Shown here in pieces: positions 16,583-26,606 of a DNA stretch of 37,361 bases (position 1 is the stretch's first letter; each line of letters begins with the position of its first letter). This DNA is from Halothiobacillus neapolitanus (lineage in GTDB: Bacteria > Pseudomonadota > Gammaproteobacteria > Halothiobacillales > Halothiobacillaceae). Where the stretch lies: NCBI GenBank assembly GCA_020722165.1, contig DYLI01000003.1, positions 1 through 37,361 of the forward strand. Direction: 5' to 3'. The notes beneath the pieces were generated by a model, which worked only from the letters and a program-made list of their open reading frames with translations, did not search any database and had not been told where the DNA came from. The position numbers and the translations under genes are program-made.

Positions 16583-19048
16583 GTGACTGACGAAAAAAAT
16601 GTTTGTTATCACTGCGCGCTAGACATTCCGCGCGGGATTGACCTGCGCTATCCCGTGCTCGGTGAGGAGCGGGTGTTTTGCTGTGCCGGATGTCATGCCG
16701 CATGCAAGGCCATTGTTGATGCGGGCTTTGAGGAATTTTACAAATTCCGCGAGCAGGAAGGTGAAGTCAATGCTCAAGTCTTGCCTGATATTCTGCGCAA
16801 CCTGACCTTGTTTGATCGTGAAGATGTGCAGCAAAGCTTTGTGCGCCACAGTGGTGAATTGCTTGAAGCCGCGCTCATTCTGGAGAATATCCGCTGCGCG
16901 GCCTGCATGTGGCTGAATGAACAGACCTTGCGCGCGCACCCGGGAGTGCTGGATGTACATTTGGACTATGCCAGTCATCAGGCTCGGGTGACTTGGGATC
17001 CGGCACAGACCAAATTGAGCGAGATTTTGCAGGTGATTGCCGCCATCGGTTATGTGGCGCATCCCTATGATCCGGCGCATCGTGAGCAACTGATCGAGGA
17101 TGAGCGCCGCCGCAGTGTTGAGCGCCTGTTATTTGCCGGTTTACTCGGCATGGAAGTGATGTTTTTTTCCATTGCAACCTACTGGATGGGGGGGCATGAG
17201 CCGGGTGGGCAACTTCAGCTTTGGGAGGTCATTGGGCGTTGGACCTCCTTGCTGATTACGTTCATTATGCTGGTGTATTCGGGCGCGGATTTTTTTGTGG
17301 GTGCTTGGCGCGATTTGAAAAACAAGCGCCTAGGCATGGATGTTCCGGTGGTTTTGGGGATGGTGGCTGCTTGGGTCGGGAGTTTATGGGCGACGATTAC
17401 AGGTGGCGAAGAAGCCTATTTCGATTCCATTGCCATGTTTGTGTTTTTTGTATTGCTGGCGCGAGTAGTGGAACTAAAGGGCCGACTCGCGGCGGCGAGC
17501 GCCCTCGATCATTTGATGAAGGTGATTCCGGCGACAGCCTGCCGGGTGGGCGAGGATGGCGATACAGACGTGGCGGTGGCTGACTTGAAAGGCGGCGATG
17601 TGGTGCGTTTGCTGCCAGGCGCAAGTGTGCCGGTGGATGGTAGTTTGTTGAGCGCATTCAGTAGTTTCGATGAGTCGCATCTCACCGGTGAGTCTGCGCC
17701 CGTGGTGCATCGAGAAGGTGATTGGATTGCTGCTGGAAGTTGTAATGTCGATCAGCCCGTTTTGATGCGCGTGGAGCGCGTGAGTACCGATTCAACCATG
17801 AATGAGCTGCAACGCCTGATGGATCGTGGTTTGTCGGAAAAGCCGAAATTGGCTGTTTTGGCCGAGCGCATTTCTGCGCCATTTGTACTGGTCACTTTGA
17901 TTCTGGCGGCTTCGACAGCCTTGGTATGGTGGTTTATTGATCCCGCACATGCTTTGCCCAACACGATTTCTGTACTGATTATTACGTGCCCATGTGCATT
18001 GGCTTTGGCTACGCCGGTGGCTTTGGCCATTTCCGCCGGACGCTTTGCTGGTTTGGGTGTTTTGCCGATGCGCATGTCGGCGGTCGAGGCGCTGGCGCGA
18101 GCTAATACCCTAGTGCTGGACAAAACGGGGACATTGACACGCGGCAGACCCAAGGTTTCGGCCGTGCACGCCTTGGGTGGTTTGGACGAGGCATGGCTTC
18201 GAGCGTTAGTTGCGCGCATGGAAATGCACTCGGAGCATCCCTTGGCGTATGCTTTGCGTGAGGGGGTTGAGCCGTTGGATGCACCGCTTGAGGTACTTAA
18301 TGTGCCGGGGCAGGGGCTGGAAGCACACTTGGATGGCCGGTGTTGGCGTGTGGGAACGCCGATCTTTGCCTTGCAAGGCGTAGCGTTAGCTGATGAGGCG
18401 CAAGCCTGGCTGCAAGCACATCTTGAGAGTGCCGGCATTGTGGTTGTGCTAAGTTGTGACGCAGAGTCGCGTGCGTTGTTTGTGCTGCATGATGAGATGC
18501 GCGAAGGTGCAGAGGTTTTTGTACAGCAAACGCGTGCTCTGGGCATGAAACGTATCATTATTTTGAGCGGGGATCAGCCTGCCGCCGTGCGTTATATGGC
18601 GGAAAAACTTGGTATTGATGAATATCACGGCGCGATGTTGCCCCAAGATAAATTGGCATGGATTGAACAGGCACAGGCGGCGGGTGTCAGAGTGATGATG
18701 GCGGGCGATGGTATTAACGATGCGCCCACACTGGCGGCGGCGCAGGTGTCTTTATCATTTGGCGCGGCAACCACGTTGGCTCAGCTGCATAGTGACTTTG
18801 TGCTACTTGGGCATGATTTGAGTGCCATTCCACCGGCCATTCGTTTAGCGCGCGCGACACGCCGTAACATCAATGCCAACTTGGCATGGGCTTTGGGCTA
18901 TAACATTGTTGCCGTGCCTTTTGCAGCGCTTGGCTTTATCAGCCCATGGGTCGCGGCGGTGGGGATGTCACTCAGTTCCTTGCTCGTGGTGGGTAATGCC
19001 TTGCGTCTGAAAAATGTGGTGTTGCGTGAACCACACCAGAAGGTATAA
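16583..19048 (+). CDS. Heavy-metal (Cu) translocating P1B-type ATPase, FixI/CcoI-like
   Basis: CYHCALDIP...FCCAGCHAACKAI N-terminal domain; HMA NIRCAACMWLNE; LTGESAPV; ITCPCALALATP; DKTGTLTRG; GDGINDAPTL. GTG at 16583 has GGAAG at 8 nt; listed ORF opens at TTG 16568. Confidence 0.93.
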   Translation: MTDEKNVCYHCALDIPRGIDLRYPVLGEERVFCCAGCHAACKAIVDAGFEEFYKFREQEGEVNAQVLPDILRNLTLFDREDVQQSFVRHSGELLEAALILENIRCAACMWLNEQTLRAHPGVLDVHLDYASHQARVTWDPAQTKLSEILQVIAAIGYVAHPYDPAHREQLIEDERRRSVERLLFAGLLGMEVMFFSIATYWMGGHEPGGQLQLWEVIGRWTSLLITFIMLVYSGADFFVGAWRDLKNKRLGMDVPVVLGMVAAWVGSLWATITGGEEAYFDSIAMFVFFVLLARVVELKGRLAAASALDHLMKVIPATACRVGEDGDTDVAVADLKGGDVVRLLPGASVPVDGSLLSAFSSFDESHLTGESAPVVHREGDWIAAGSCNVDQPVLMRVERVSTDSTMNELQRLMDRGLSEKPKLAVLAERISAPFVLVTLILAASTALVWWFIDPAHALPNTISVLIITCPCALALATPVALAISAGRFAGLGVLPMRMSAVEALARANTLVLDKTGTLTRGRPKVSAVHALGGLDEAWLRALVARMEMHSEHPLAYALREGVEPLDAPLEVLNVPGQGLEAHLDGRCWRVGTPIFALQGVALADEAQAWLQAHLESAGIVVVLSCDAESRALFVLHDEMREGAEVFVQQTRALGMKRIIILSGDQPAAVRYMAEKLGIDEYHGAMLPQDKLAWIEQAQAAGVRVMMAGDGINDAPTLAAAQVSLSFGAATTLAQLHSDFVLLGHDLSAIPPAIRLARATRRNINANLAWALGYNIVAVPFAALGFISPWVAAVGMSLSSLLVVGNALRLKNVVLREPHQKV

Positions 19049-19094
19049 ATTAAGCTGATTGTGTATTAAATATTTCACGTAGGAGTTGAAGCTC

Positions 19095-19757
19095 ATGAGC
19101 AAATCTGGTCGTCAAGGCGCGCCCGTAGCGGCTGTTGTGTTTTTGGTGTTGATTGTCGCCCTCGGTATTGCCGTGTATCTGAAATGGCAGCGCGCAAATG
19201 TTGATTTAGCGACCGTGGTCGATCAGTCGGTGATGCGGGTGATACCACAGGCGATTCCTGTGCCGGAATTCACGTTGACACGCATGGATGGCAAGCCGTT
19301 TGAACGCAAGAATCTTTTGGGCAAATGGACGTTCTTGTATTTTGGTTACACACTCTGCCCTGATGTCTGCCCGACGGAATTGACCGCACTGGCTGAAGTG
19401 GCTGAGTTGATACGCAAAGAAGGTGTGCAGTCGTCATGGCAGCAAGTGTTTGTTTCGGTGGATCCTCAACGTGATACCCCGGAGCAACTCGCCAAATTCG
19501 TGACCTATTTTGATCCTAAAATTATTGGCGTCACCGGTGCAGAGTCTGAGCTACGTCAAATGGCTAAACCCTTAGGGGTTGGCTGGGAAAAGGCAGCACT
19601 ACCCACGGCGAATGATGCGGCCTCATCGTCTTATTTAATTAACCACACCACTTCAATTCTGTTGGTGAGCCCTGACGCAACCGTGATTGGCGTGTATCCT
19701 ACGCCGCATGATCCAGTGGCGATGGTCAAAGTGTTTCGTACAGTCATTAACGAGTGA
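19095..19757 (+). CDS. SCO1/SenC family copper chaperone
   Basis: N-terminal TM; FYFGYTLCPDVCPTEL-type motif (YFGYTLCPDVCPTEL), SVDPQRDTPEQL, NHTTSILLVSPDATV; ATG at 19095 preferred. Confidence 0.94.
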   Translation: MSKSGRQGAPVAAVVFLVLIVALGIAVYLKWQRANVDLATVVDQSVMRVIPQAIPVPEFTLTRMDGKPFERKNLLGKWTFLYFGYTLCPDVCPTELTALAEVAELIRKEGVQSSWQQVFVSVDPQRDTPEQLAKFVTYFDPKIIGVTGAESELRQMAKPLGVGWEKAALPTANDAASSSYLINHTTSILLVSPDATVIGVYPTPHDPVAMVKVFRTVINE

Positions 19758-19765
19758 GGTGTTCC

Positions 19766-20230
19766 ATGCGTAAATTGATTTTGGCTGCGGCCATGTTGAC
19801 ACCCTTGTCTGCGTATGCGGAGGTCAAAGTTGTCGATGCTTGGATTCCCGAAGCGCCGCCCAATGCGCAGGCGATGGCAGCATTTATGGTGATGGAAAAC
19901 GATGAAGATAAAGAAGTCAAAGTGCTGAGCGCCTTTGCGCCGGGGTTTAACACTATCGAGCTGCATAAGTCGATGGAAGTTGACGGGATGCACAAAATGA
20001 TTAAACAGGATGCTCTTGTGGTTCCTGCCAAGGGCAATTTGACCCTCAAGCCGGGCAGTTATCACATTATGTTGATTGGGGTACAAGACCCACGCCCCAA
20101 GGCCGGAGATGTCATTCCAGTTCGACTAGATTTTGCCGATGGCAAGCAGATGACGCTGCAAGTTCCAGTGAAAAAGCGTGCCGATATGATGAAACGCATG
20201 GAAAACATGCAAAAAATGCAGGGGCATTAA
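19766..20230 (+). CDS. PCuAC-family periplasmic copper chaperone
   Basis: Signal peptide; WIPEAPPNAQAMAAFMVMEN, ELHKSMEVDGMHKM, LKPGSYHIMLIG; ATG at 19766. Confidence 0.93.
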   Translation: MRKLILAAAMLTPLSAYAEVKVVDAWIPEAPPNAQAMAAFMVMENDEDKEVKVLSAFAPGFNTIELHKSMEVDGMHKMIKQDALVVPAKGNLTLKPGSYHIMLIGVQDPRPKAGDVIPVRLDFADGKQMTLQVPVKKRADMMKRMENMQKMQGH

Positions 20231-20268
20231 GCGACGACCTTGTTTAAGGCATAAAAGCCCTTAGCCTT

Positions 20269-20303
20269 GTCAGGCGTTGGTTTGTCCAGCGCCTGACTTT
20301 TTT
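20269..20303 (+). terminator. Rho-independent terminator after the PCuAC gene
   Basis: GTCAGGCGTTGG-TTTGT-CCAGCGCCTGAC (12 bp stem with one T.G pair) followed by T7. Confidence 0.88.
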
Positions 20304-20312
20304 GTATTGGAG

Positions 20313-20942
20313 ATGCTTTTGAAGCGTACCGCAAGCAGCCAACGCTGGCTGCATGAACATTTTACCGACCCCTATGTACAACGCGCCCAGCGCGAAGGTT
20401 GGCGCTCGCGCGCGGTGTACAAGCTGATTGAAATCCAGGAGCGCGACCGTGTTTTGCGCCCTAGTCAGGTGGTGGTTGATCTTGGCGCGGCTCCCGGCGG
20501 TTGGACGCAGTATGTTTCCAGTCTGTCGGGGGATAAGGGGCGTATTTTCGCGCTGGATATTCTGCCTATGGATAGTTTTGCCGATGTGGACTTCATTCAG
20601 GGCGACTTTACCGAGCAGGCGGTTCTGGACACCTTGATGCAGCGCCTTGATGGACGCACGGTTGATGTGGTTTTGTCGGATATGGCGCCAAACATGAGTG
20701 GGCACGAGGGTGTCGATCAGCCGCGTGCCATGTATCTTGCTGAATTGGCGACTGAATTTGCCTTGCGGGTGCTTAGTCCTGAGGGCGTGTTGGTGATTAA
20801 ATTGTTCCAAGGTGCAGGTTTTGATGACTATGTGCGGGAATTGCGCAAACAATTTAGCAGTGTCACCATGCGTAAACCCGACGCTTCACGTGCCCGTTCC
20901 CGCGAGGTTTATGCCTTAGCGCGGAACCCTCGCGTGATATAG
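20313..20942 (+). CDS. rlmE: 23S rRNA 2'-O-ribose U2552 methyltransferase RlmE (RrmJ/FtsJ)
   Basis: [78 protein letters not shown]; start may instead be TTG at 20319. Confidence 0.96.
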   Translation: MLLKRTASSQRWLHEHFTDPYVQRAQREGWRSRAVYKLIEIQERDRVLRPSQVVVDLGAAPGGWTQYVSSLSGDKGRIFALDILPMDSFADVDFIQGDFTEQAVLDTLMQRLDGRTVDVVLSDMAPNMSGHEGVDQPRAMYLAELATEFALRVLSPEGVLVIKLFQGAGFDDYVRELRKQFSSVTMRKPDASRARSREVYALARNPRVI

Positions 20943-20999
20943 TGCTCCAACACTTACTTTTTCCATGATTCAGCATTCAAGCTGAAACGAGGTTTTGCT

Positions 21000-22931
21000 T
21001 TGAACGACGTTGTAAAAAATTTACTTCTCTGGTTTGTGCTCGCCATCGTATTGATGACGGTTTTTAATAGCTTTCAAGGGGCGCGCACGCCTGTAAATGT
21101 ACCCACCGCCTATTCGCAATTCATCAGCGATGTGAAGTCGGGTTCCGTACAGCGTGTGCAGATTGAAGGCAATGTGATTCGCGGCAAGATGACCTCTGGC
21201 AGCGAGTTCATGACCTACAGCCCGGAGTCGGATAACCGTGCGCTGATTGGCGATTTACTCAACGCGGGTGTGACTATCAATGCCGTGCCACCTGAGCGTC
21301 CCTCTTTACTTCTCACATTGCTGATTCAATGGGGGCCTTTCCTGTTGTTGATTGGCGTGTGGATATTTTTCATGCGCCAAATGCAGGGCGGTGGGCGTGG
21401 CGGTGCTATGAGCTTTGGCAAGAGTCGTGCGCGCTTGATGGGTGAAGATCAAATCAAAGTGACCTTTGCCGATGTGGCGGGTTGCGACGAAGCTAAACAG
21501 GATGTGGCTGAGTTGGTCGATTTTTTGCGCGATCCGGGTAAGTTTCAGCGTCTGGGTGGCAAGATTCCGCGTGGCGTGTTGATGGTCGGCCCTCCTGGAA
21601 CCGGTAAAACGCTGCTCGCCAAGGCAATTGCGGGCGAAGCTAAAGTGCCGTTTTTCAGCATTTCCGGTTCGGACTTCGTAGAAATGTTTGTGGGTGTGGG
21701 GGCGGCGCGTGTGCGCGACATGTTTGAGCAAGCGAAGAAAAACGCGCCCTGCATCATCTTTATCGACGAAATTGATGCGGTCGGTCGCCAGCGCGGTGCA
21801 GGCTTGGGTGGCGGCAACGATGAGCGTGAACAAACCCTCAACCAAATGCTGGTTGAGATGGACGGTTTTGATGGTCACGAAGGCATTATTGTGATTGCCG
21901 CCACCAACCGCCCGGATGTGCTTGATCCGGCCTTGCTGCGCCCAGGTCGTTTCGATCGTCAAGTGGTTGTTGGTCTGCCTGATGTGCGTGGTCGTGAGCA
22001 AATTCTTAAAGTGCATTTACGCAAAGTTCCTGCCGCAAGTGATGTGACCGCAATGAACATTGCACGCGGTACACCGGGTTTTTCTGGCGCAGATTTGGCC
22101 AACCTTGTGAACGAGGCAGCTTTGCGTGCGGCGCGCACAGGTCGAAATGAAGTCTCTATGACCGATCTTGAATGGGCGAAAGACAAGCTCATTATGGGTA
22201 CGGAGCGCCGCTCGATTCTGATGAGCGATGCCGAGAAGAAGCTCACCGCCTACCACGAAGCAGGGCACGCGATTATCGGTCGCCTCGTACCTGAGCATGA
22301 TCCGGTATATAAGGTCAGTATCATCCCGCGCGGACGTGCCTTGGGTGTCACCATGTTTTTGCCTGAGCAGGATCGTTACAGCTACAGCAAGCGCAAGCTG
22401 GAAAGCTCACTCTCGACCTTGTTTGGTGGGCGGTTGGCCGAGGAGCTTATTTTTGGGCCAGATTCGGTCACGACGGGTGCATCCAACGATATTGAGCGCG
22501 CCACTGATATTGCCCGCAATATGGTCACCAAATGGGGTATGTCGGAAAAACTCGGTACCTTGAGCTATATGGAAGAAGAGGGTGAGGTTTTCCTTGGCCG
22601 CAGTGTGACCCAGCACAAGAATGTGTCGGATGACACCGCACATCTGATTGATGCTGAAGTACGTGCGATTATTGATCGCAATTATGAGCGTGCGCGTACC
22701 ATTCTTGTTGAGAATATGGATATTCTGCACAGCATGTCCGAAGCGCTTTTGAAGTACGAAACGATTGATTTACCTCAGATTGATAATTTGATGGCGCGGC
22801 GTGAGCCGGGCGAACCCAAGGGTTGGGGTGAAGATCAGAATCCTCCGCAGTCAGGAGGTGGCGTTGCTATGGGTGAATCACCGAAAGAAGCGCCCACCAA
22901 GTCAGTTGGGGATGCGGCGAGCCAGCATTGA
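21000..22931 (+). CDS. ftsH: ATP-dependent zinc metalloprotease FtsH
   Basis: 643 aa; [45 protein letters not shown] start with GAGG 7 nt upstream. Confidence 0.98.
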   Translation: MNDVVKNLLLWFVLAIVLMTVFNSFQGARTPVNVPTAYSQFISDVKSGSVQRVQIEGNVIRGKMTSGSEFMTYSPESDNRALIGDLLNAGVTINAVPPERPSLLLTLLIQWGPFLLLIGVWIFFMRQMQGGGRGGAMSFGKSRARLMGEDQIKVTFADVAGCDEAKQDVAELVDFLRDPGKFQRLGGKIPRGVLMVGPPGTGKTLLAKAIAGEAKVPFFSISGSDFVEMFVGVGAARVRDMFEQAKKNAPCIIFIDEIDAVGRQRGAGLGGGNDEREQTLNQMLVEMDGFDGHEGIIVIAATNRPDVLDPALLRPGRFDRQVVVGLPDVRGREQILKVHLRKVPAASDVTAMNIARGTPGFSGADLANLVNEAALRAARTGRNEVSMTDLEWAKDKLIMGTERRSILMSDAEKKLTAYHEAGHAIIGRLVPEHDPVYKVSIIPRGRALGVTMFLPEQDRYSYSKRKLESSLSTLFGGRLAEELIFGPDSVTTGASNDIERATDIARNMVTKWGMSEKLGTLSYMEEEGEVFLGRSVTQHKNVSDDTAHLIDAEVRAIIDRNYERARTILVENMDILHSMSEALLKYETIDLPQIDNLMARREPGEPKGWGEDQNPPQSGGGVAMGESPKEAPTKSVGDAASQH

Positions 22932-22934
22932 CGC

Positions 22935-23753
22935 ATGGCGGTGTTTGATTTGGCAGCATGGACACGCGAGCGCCCGCGTGTCATGGGTATTATCAATGTG
23001 ACCCCCGATTCCTTTTCGGATGGGGGTCGTTTTTTTGCCCGCGATTCAGCTTTGGGGCAAGCCGAGCGCATGATTGCCGATGGCGTGGATATTTTGGATC
23101 TTGGTGCGGAGTCCACCCGCCCAGGAGCCATGCCTGTCAGTGCGGCAGAAGAATTGGATCGACTGGGTGGGATTTTGGAGTGTTTGCGCGGTGTGCCTGT
23201 GCCTTTGTCCCTGGACACCAGCTCAGCCGAAGTCATGCGTGAAGGCTTGCGTCTTGGCGTGTCGCTAATTAACGATGTGCGTGCCTTGCAGCGCCCCGGT
23301 GTGCTTGATGTGCTTGCGGCACATCCTGCTGCTGTGTGCCTTATGCACATGCAGGGTGAGCCGGGTCGAATGCAACATGCGCCAGCCTATGAGAATGTCG
23401 TCCATGAGGTTGAAAATTTTTTATTGAACCGGGCGCGAGCCTGTCTTGCTTTGGGTTTGCCTGCATCCTCCATCGCGATTGACCCAGGGTTTGGCTTTGG
23501 TAAAGATTTTGCGCACAATCACGCGCTTTTTAAGGCGCTGCCGCGTTTGGCGGGGCATGGTTTTCCTGTATTGGTTGGCGTTTCGCGTAAAAGAATGATT
23601 GCCGATTTGATTGGCCAAAGTGCGCCTATGGAGCGTGATGCTGGCTCGCTTGCTGCGCACGTCATGGCTCTGGAGCGTGGTGCGCGAATATTACGGGTTC
23701 ATGCAGTAAAGCCTAGCGTGGATGCGGTTCGTGTCTGGGCTGGCTTGGTTTAA
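22935..23753 (+). CDS. folP: Dihydropteroate synthase
   Basis: 272 aa; [59 protein letters not shown]. Confidence 0.98.
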   Translation: MAVFDLAAWTRERPRVMGIINVTPDSFSDGGRFFARDSALGQAERMIADGVDILDLGAESTRPGAMPVSAAEELDRLGGILECLRGVPVPLSLDTSSAEVMREGLRLGVSLINDVRALQRPGVLDVLAAHPAAVCLMHMQGEPGRMQHAPAYENVVHEVENFLLNRARACLALGLPASSIAIDPGFGFGKDFAHNHALFKALPRLAGHGFPVLVGVSRKRMIADLIGQSAPMERDAGSLAAHVMALERGARILRVHAVKPSVDAVRVWAGLV

Positions 23754-23778
23754 ATCGTATTTTGATTGGAATAAAAGA

Positions 23779-25116
23779 GTGAAATATTTCGGAACAGATG
23801 GTATTCGCGGGCGGGTAGGGCAATGGCCTATGACCCCTGAGGTAGCTTTGAAACTGGGTTGGGCAGCCGGAAAGGTGTTGGCGAATAGCGGAACGCGCAA
23901 AGTCGTTTTGGGCAAGGACACGCGTATTTCGGGTTACATGCTTGAGTCAGCCTTGGAAGCCGGACTCATTGCCGCCGGAGTTGATGTGCGTCTGTTGGGA
24001 CCAATGCCGACACCTGCTATTGCCTATTTGACTCGCACCCTGCGCGCTTCGGCAGGGGTGGTGATCTCGGCTTCGCATAATCCGTTTGATGATAACGGCG
24101 TGAAGTTTTTCAATGCCGCCGGAAGCAAGTTAAGCGATGTGCAGGAGGCGGCGATTGAGGCATTAATGGATAGTCCGCTGGAAGTGGTTGCACCGGAACA
24201 CTTGGGTAAGGCCAAGCGCGTTGACGATGCCGCTGGTCGTTACATTGAGTCTTGCAAGGCAACCTTGCCCTTGGGTTCGAGTCTGGCGGGGCTGCATGTG
24301 GTGCTGGATTGTGCCCATGGTGCAACTTATCACGTGGCACCCAAGGTGTTTGCCGAGTTGGGGGCGCAGGTCGAGAGCATTGGCGTGATGCCGGATGGCT
24401 TTAATATCAATGCTGAATGCGGCTCCACTCACCCGGAAAGTTTGCGTGCAGCGGTACTCGCCAAGGGTGCCGATATGGGCATTGCCTTTGATGGTGACGG
24501 TGATCGGGTTGTTATGGTTGACGAGACTGGCGCTGTGCTGGATGGCGATGATTTGCTGTACGCCATTGTGCGCGAGCGCGTGGAGCAGGAAGGCTATTGC
24601 GGTGGCGTTGTCGGCACGTTGATGAGCAATCTCGGTCTGGAATTGGCCATCAAACAGCTTGGGTTGCCATTCCAGCGTGCCAATGTAGGCGATCGTTACG
24701 TGTATGAGGCGCTGCGTGAGCAGGGCTGGTTGTATGGTGGCGAGGCTTCCGGCCATATTCTTTGCCTAGATCGTGCAGGAACCGGGGATGGGATTATCGC
24801 GGCCTTGCAGGTGGTGGCCGCCATGCGCCAACGCGGTGAGCCCTTAAGCGCCCTGCGTCATTCAATTAGGAAATACCCCCAATTGATGTTGAATGTCCGC
24901 TTGCATAAGAAGGTTGATTTGGCGACATTGGATAAAGTTTGGCAGCGTGTAGCGGAGTTTGAAAAGGCTTTTGATGGTCGAGGGCGCATTGTATTACGTG
25001 CTTCGGGAACCGAGCCGTTGGTGCGTGTCATGGTAGAAAGTGATGACCATGAAGTGACACAGCGTACGGCGGAAGCACTCACTGCACTGGTGCGTGAGGC
25101 GGTTGAGGCGCTTTAA
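23779..25116 (+). CDS. glmM: Phosphoglucosamine mutase
   Basis: [73 protein letters not shown] start at 23779. Confidence 0.97.
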   Translation: MKYFGTDGIRGRVGQWPMTPEVALKLGWAAGKVLANSGTRKVVLGKDTRISGYMLESALEAGLIAAGVDVRLLGPMPTPAIAYLTRTLRASAGVVISASHNPFDDNGVKFFNAAGSKLSDVQEAAIEALMDSPLEVVAPEHLGKAKRVDDAAGRYIESCKATLPLGSSLAGLHVVLDCAHGATYHVAPKVFAELGAQVESIGVMPDGFNINAECGSTHPESLRAAVLAKGADMGIAFDGDGDRVVMVDETGAVLDGDDLLYAIVRERVEQEGYCGGVVGTLMSNLGLELAIKQLGLPFQRANVGDRYVYEALREQGWLYGGEASGHILCLDRAGTGDGIIAALQVVAAMRQRGEPLSALRHSIRKYPQLMLNVRLHKKVDLATLDKVWQRVAEFEKAFDGRGRIVLRASGTEPLVRVMVESDDHEVTQRTAEALTALVREAVEAL

Positions 25117-25209
25117 CTAGCCTTATGCCTGAGTGTTAGAGTAGGTTGCTTTCCGTGCCTTTTAACATTAACCTTGCCGCCCGTTTCAAGAGCAGTGAAC
25201 ACAAGTCCC

Positions 25210-25974
25210 ATGCGCAAACCGATTGTTGTAGGAAATTGGAAAATGAATGGCCGCAAGGCCACGATTGACCAACTCGTTGCCGGATTGCGCCAGGGTATTG
25301 CTGATCTTGATGCTGTTGATGTCGCCGTCTGTCCAAGCTATGTGTATATCACGCAGGCCGTTGACGCTCTGAGTGGCACCATGGTGGCAGTGGGGGCGCA
25401 AGATGCCGCTCTTGCCGAGCATGATGGTGCATTCACCGGTGATGTATCGGCGGCGATGCTGCACGATATCGGCTGTGCCTACGTGATTGTGGGACACTCT
25501 GAGCGCCGTGCCATTCATGGCGAAACGGATGCGCAGGTCGCCGAGAAGGTTAAGTATGTTTTGCGCTCCAAGCTTGTTCCCATTTTATGTGTGGGTGAAA
25601 CGCTGGACGAGCGTGAGCAGGGAGTGACCGAAGCGGTGGTGGCACGTCAGCTGGATGCGGTGCTTGAGCAGGTGGGTATACAGGCTTTTGAGTACGTGCT
25701 TATTGCCTACGAACCTGTTTGGGCGATTGGTACGGGGCGTACAGCCAGTCCGCAGCAAGCGCAAGATGTGCATGCCTTTATTCGCTCTCGTTTGGCGGCT
25801 CACAATGTCGCAACGGCATCGCGAGCACGCATTATGTATGGCGGTAGTATGAAGCCTGAAAATGCCCATGAATTAATGGGGATGCCGGATATTGATGGTG
25901 GCCTGATTGGTGGCGCATCCTTAAAAGCTGAAGATTTTCTTTCCATTTGCCGTGCGGCGAGGGATAACACGTGA
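25210..25974 (+). CDS. tpiA: Triosephosphate isomerase
   Basis: RKPIVVGNWKMNG, VIVGHSERR, IAYEPVWAIGTGRTASPQQAQ, ILYGGS-type IMYGGSMKPENA. Confidence 0.98.
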   Translation: MRKPIVVGNWKMNGRKATIDQLVAGLRQGIADLDAVDVAVCPSYVYITQAVDALSGTMVAVGAQDAALAEHDGAFTGDVSAAMLHDIGCAYVIVGHSERRAIHGETDAQVAEKVKYVLRSKLVPILCVGETLDEREQGVTEAVVARQLDAVLEQVGIQAFEYVLIAYEPVWAIGTGRTASPQQAQDVHAFIRSRLAAHNVATASRARIMYGGSMKPENAHELMGMPDIDGGLIGGASLKAEDFLSICRAARDNT

Positions 25975-26297
25975 TTGCTCTGTTAACAACATTTCATATT
26001 TTGGTCGGCCTAGCCCTGATTGGTCTGGTACTTGTGCAGCACGGAAAGGGTGCGGAAGCTGGTGCGGCTTTCGGCGGCGGTGCATCGTCTACGGTTTTTG
26101 GTGCGCGCGGCGCAGCGACATTTCTAAGTCGTTTGACCGCTTGGTTGGTTACAATTTTTTTCGTGACAAGTTTGTTACTTGCCTATATTGTGACCTCCGC
26201 TCCAAAGAGCGGGAGCGTGGTTGAATCTACGGCTCCGGTTGTGACAGAAGTTGTGCCACAGGAAAATAAGCCAGCTGATGTGCCGACAGCCAAGTAA
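25971..26297 (+). CDS. secG: Preprotein translocase subunit SecG
   Basis: 108 aa; LVLVQHGKGAEAGAAFGGGASSTVFGARGAATFLSRLTAWLVTIFF; GTG start overlaps tpiA stop. Confidence 0.95.
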   Translation: MIALLTTFHILVGLALIGLVLVQHGKGAEAGAAFGGGASSTVFGARGAATFLSRLTAWLVTIFFVTSLLLAYIVTSAPKSGSVVESTAPVVTEVVPQENKPADVPTAK

Positions 26298-26319
26298 ATT
26301 TTTAGAAGATAAAGTTTTC

Positions 26320-26404
26320 GCGGATGTGGTGGAATTGGTAGACACGCCATCTTGAGGGGGTGGTGTCGCAAGACGTGCGGGTTCGAGTCCCGCCATCCGC
26401 ACCA
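26320..26404 (+). tRNA. leuU: tRNA-Leu (anticodon GAG)
   Basis: GCGGATG acceptor pairs with CATCCGC, encoded CCA; anticodon stem CCATC/GGTGG with loop TTGAGGG; long variable arm; T arm GCGGGTTCGAGTCCCGC. Confidence 0.96.
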
Positions 26405-26606
26405 AATATGCAATCCTGGTCACTTGATATAACAAGTAGGCTCAGAGATTCGCAAAGACATTAAGAAGCGTTGTTGAACGCTCATAATTTTTACAACCAC
26501 TATTGCTGTTACAGCAATGCAGGCAGCAACACGAGCAGTAAATAAAACTTTGGCACTCCAGTGTTGAAGTATTTTAAAGCTTGGTTGCGTAGGAGGAGTG
26601 AGTCGC

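Noticed and set aside
20244-20852. 202 aa minus-strand ORF opposite rlmE
   Set aside because: Overlaps rlmE and a terminator; no family resemblance.
21306-22016. 236 aa minus-strand ORF antisense to ftsH
   Set aside because: Inside conserved FtsH AAA domain; His/Thr-rich, no motif.
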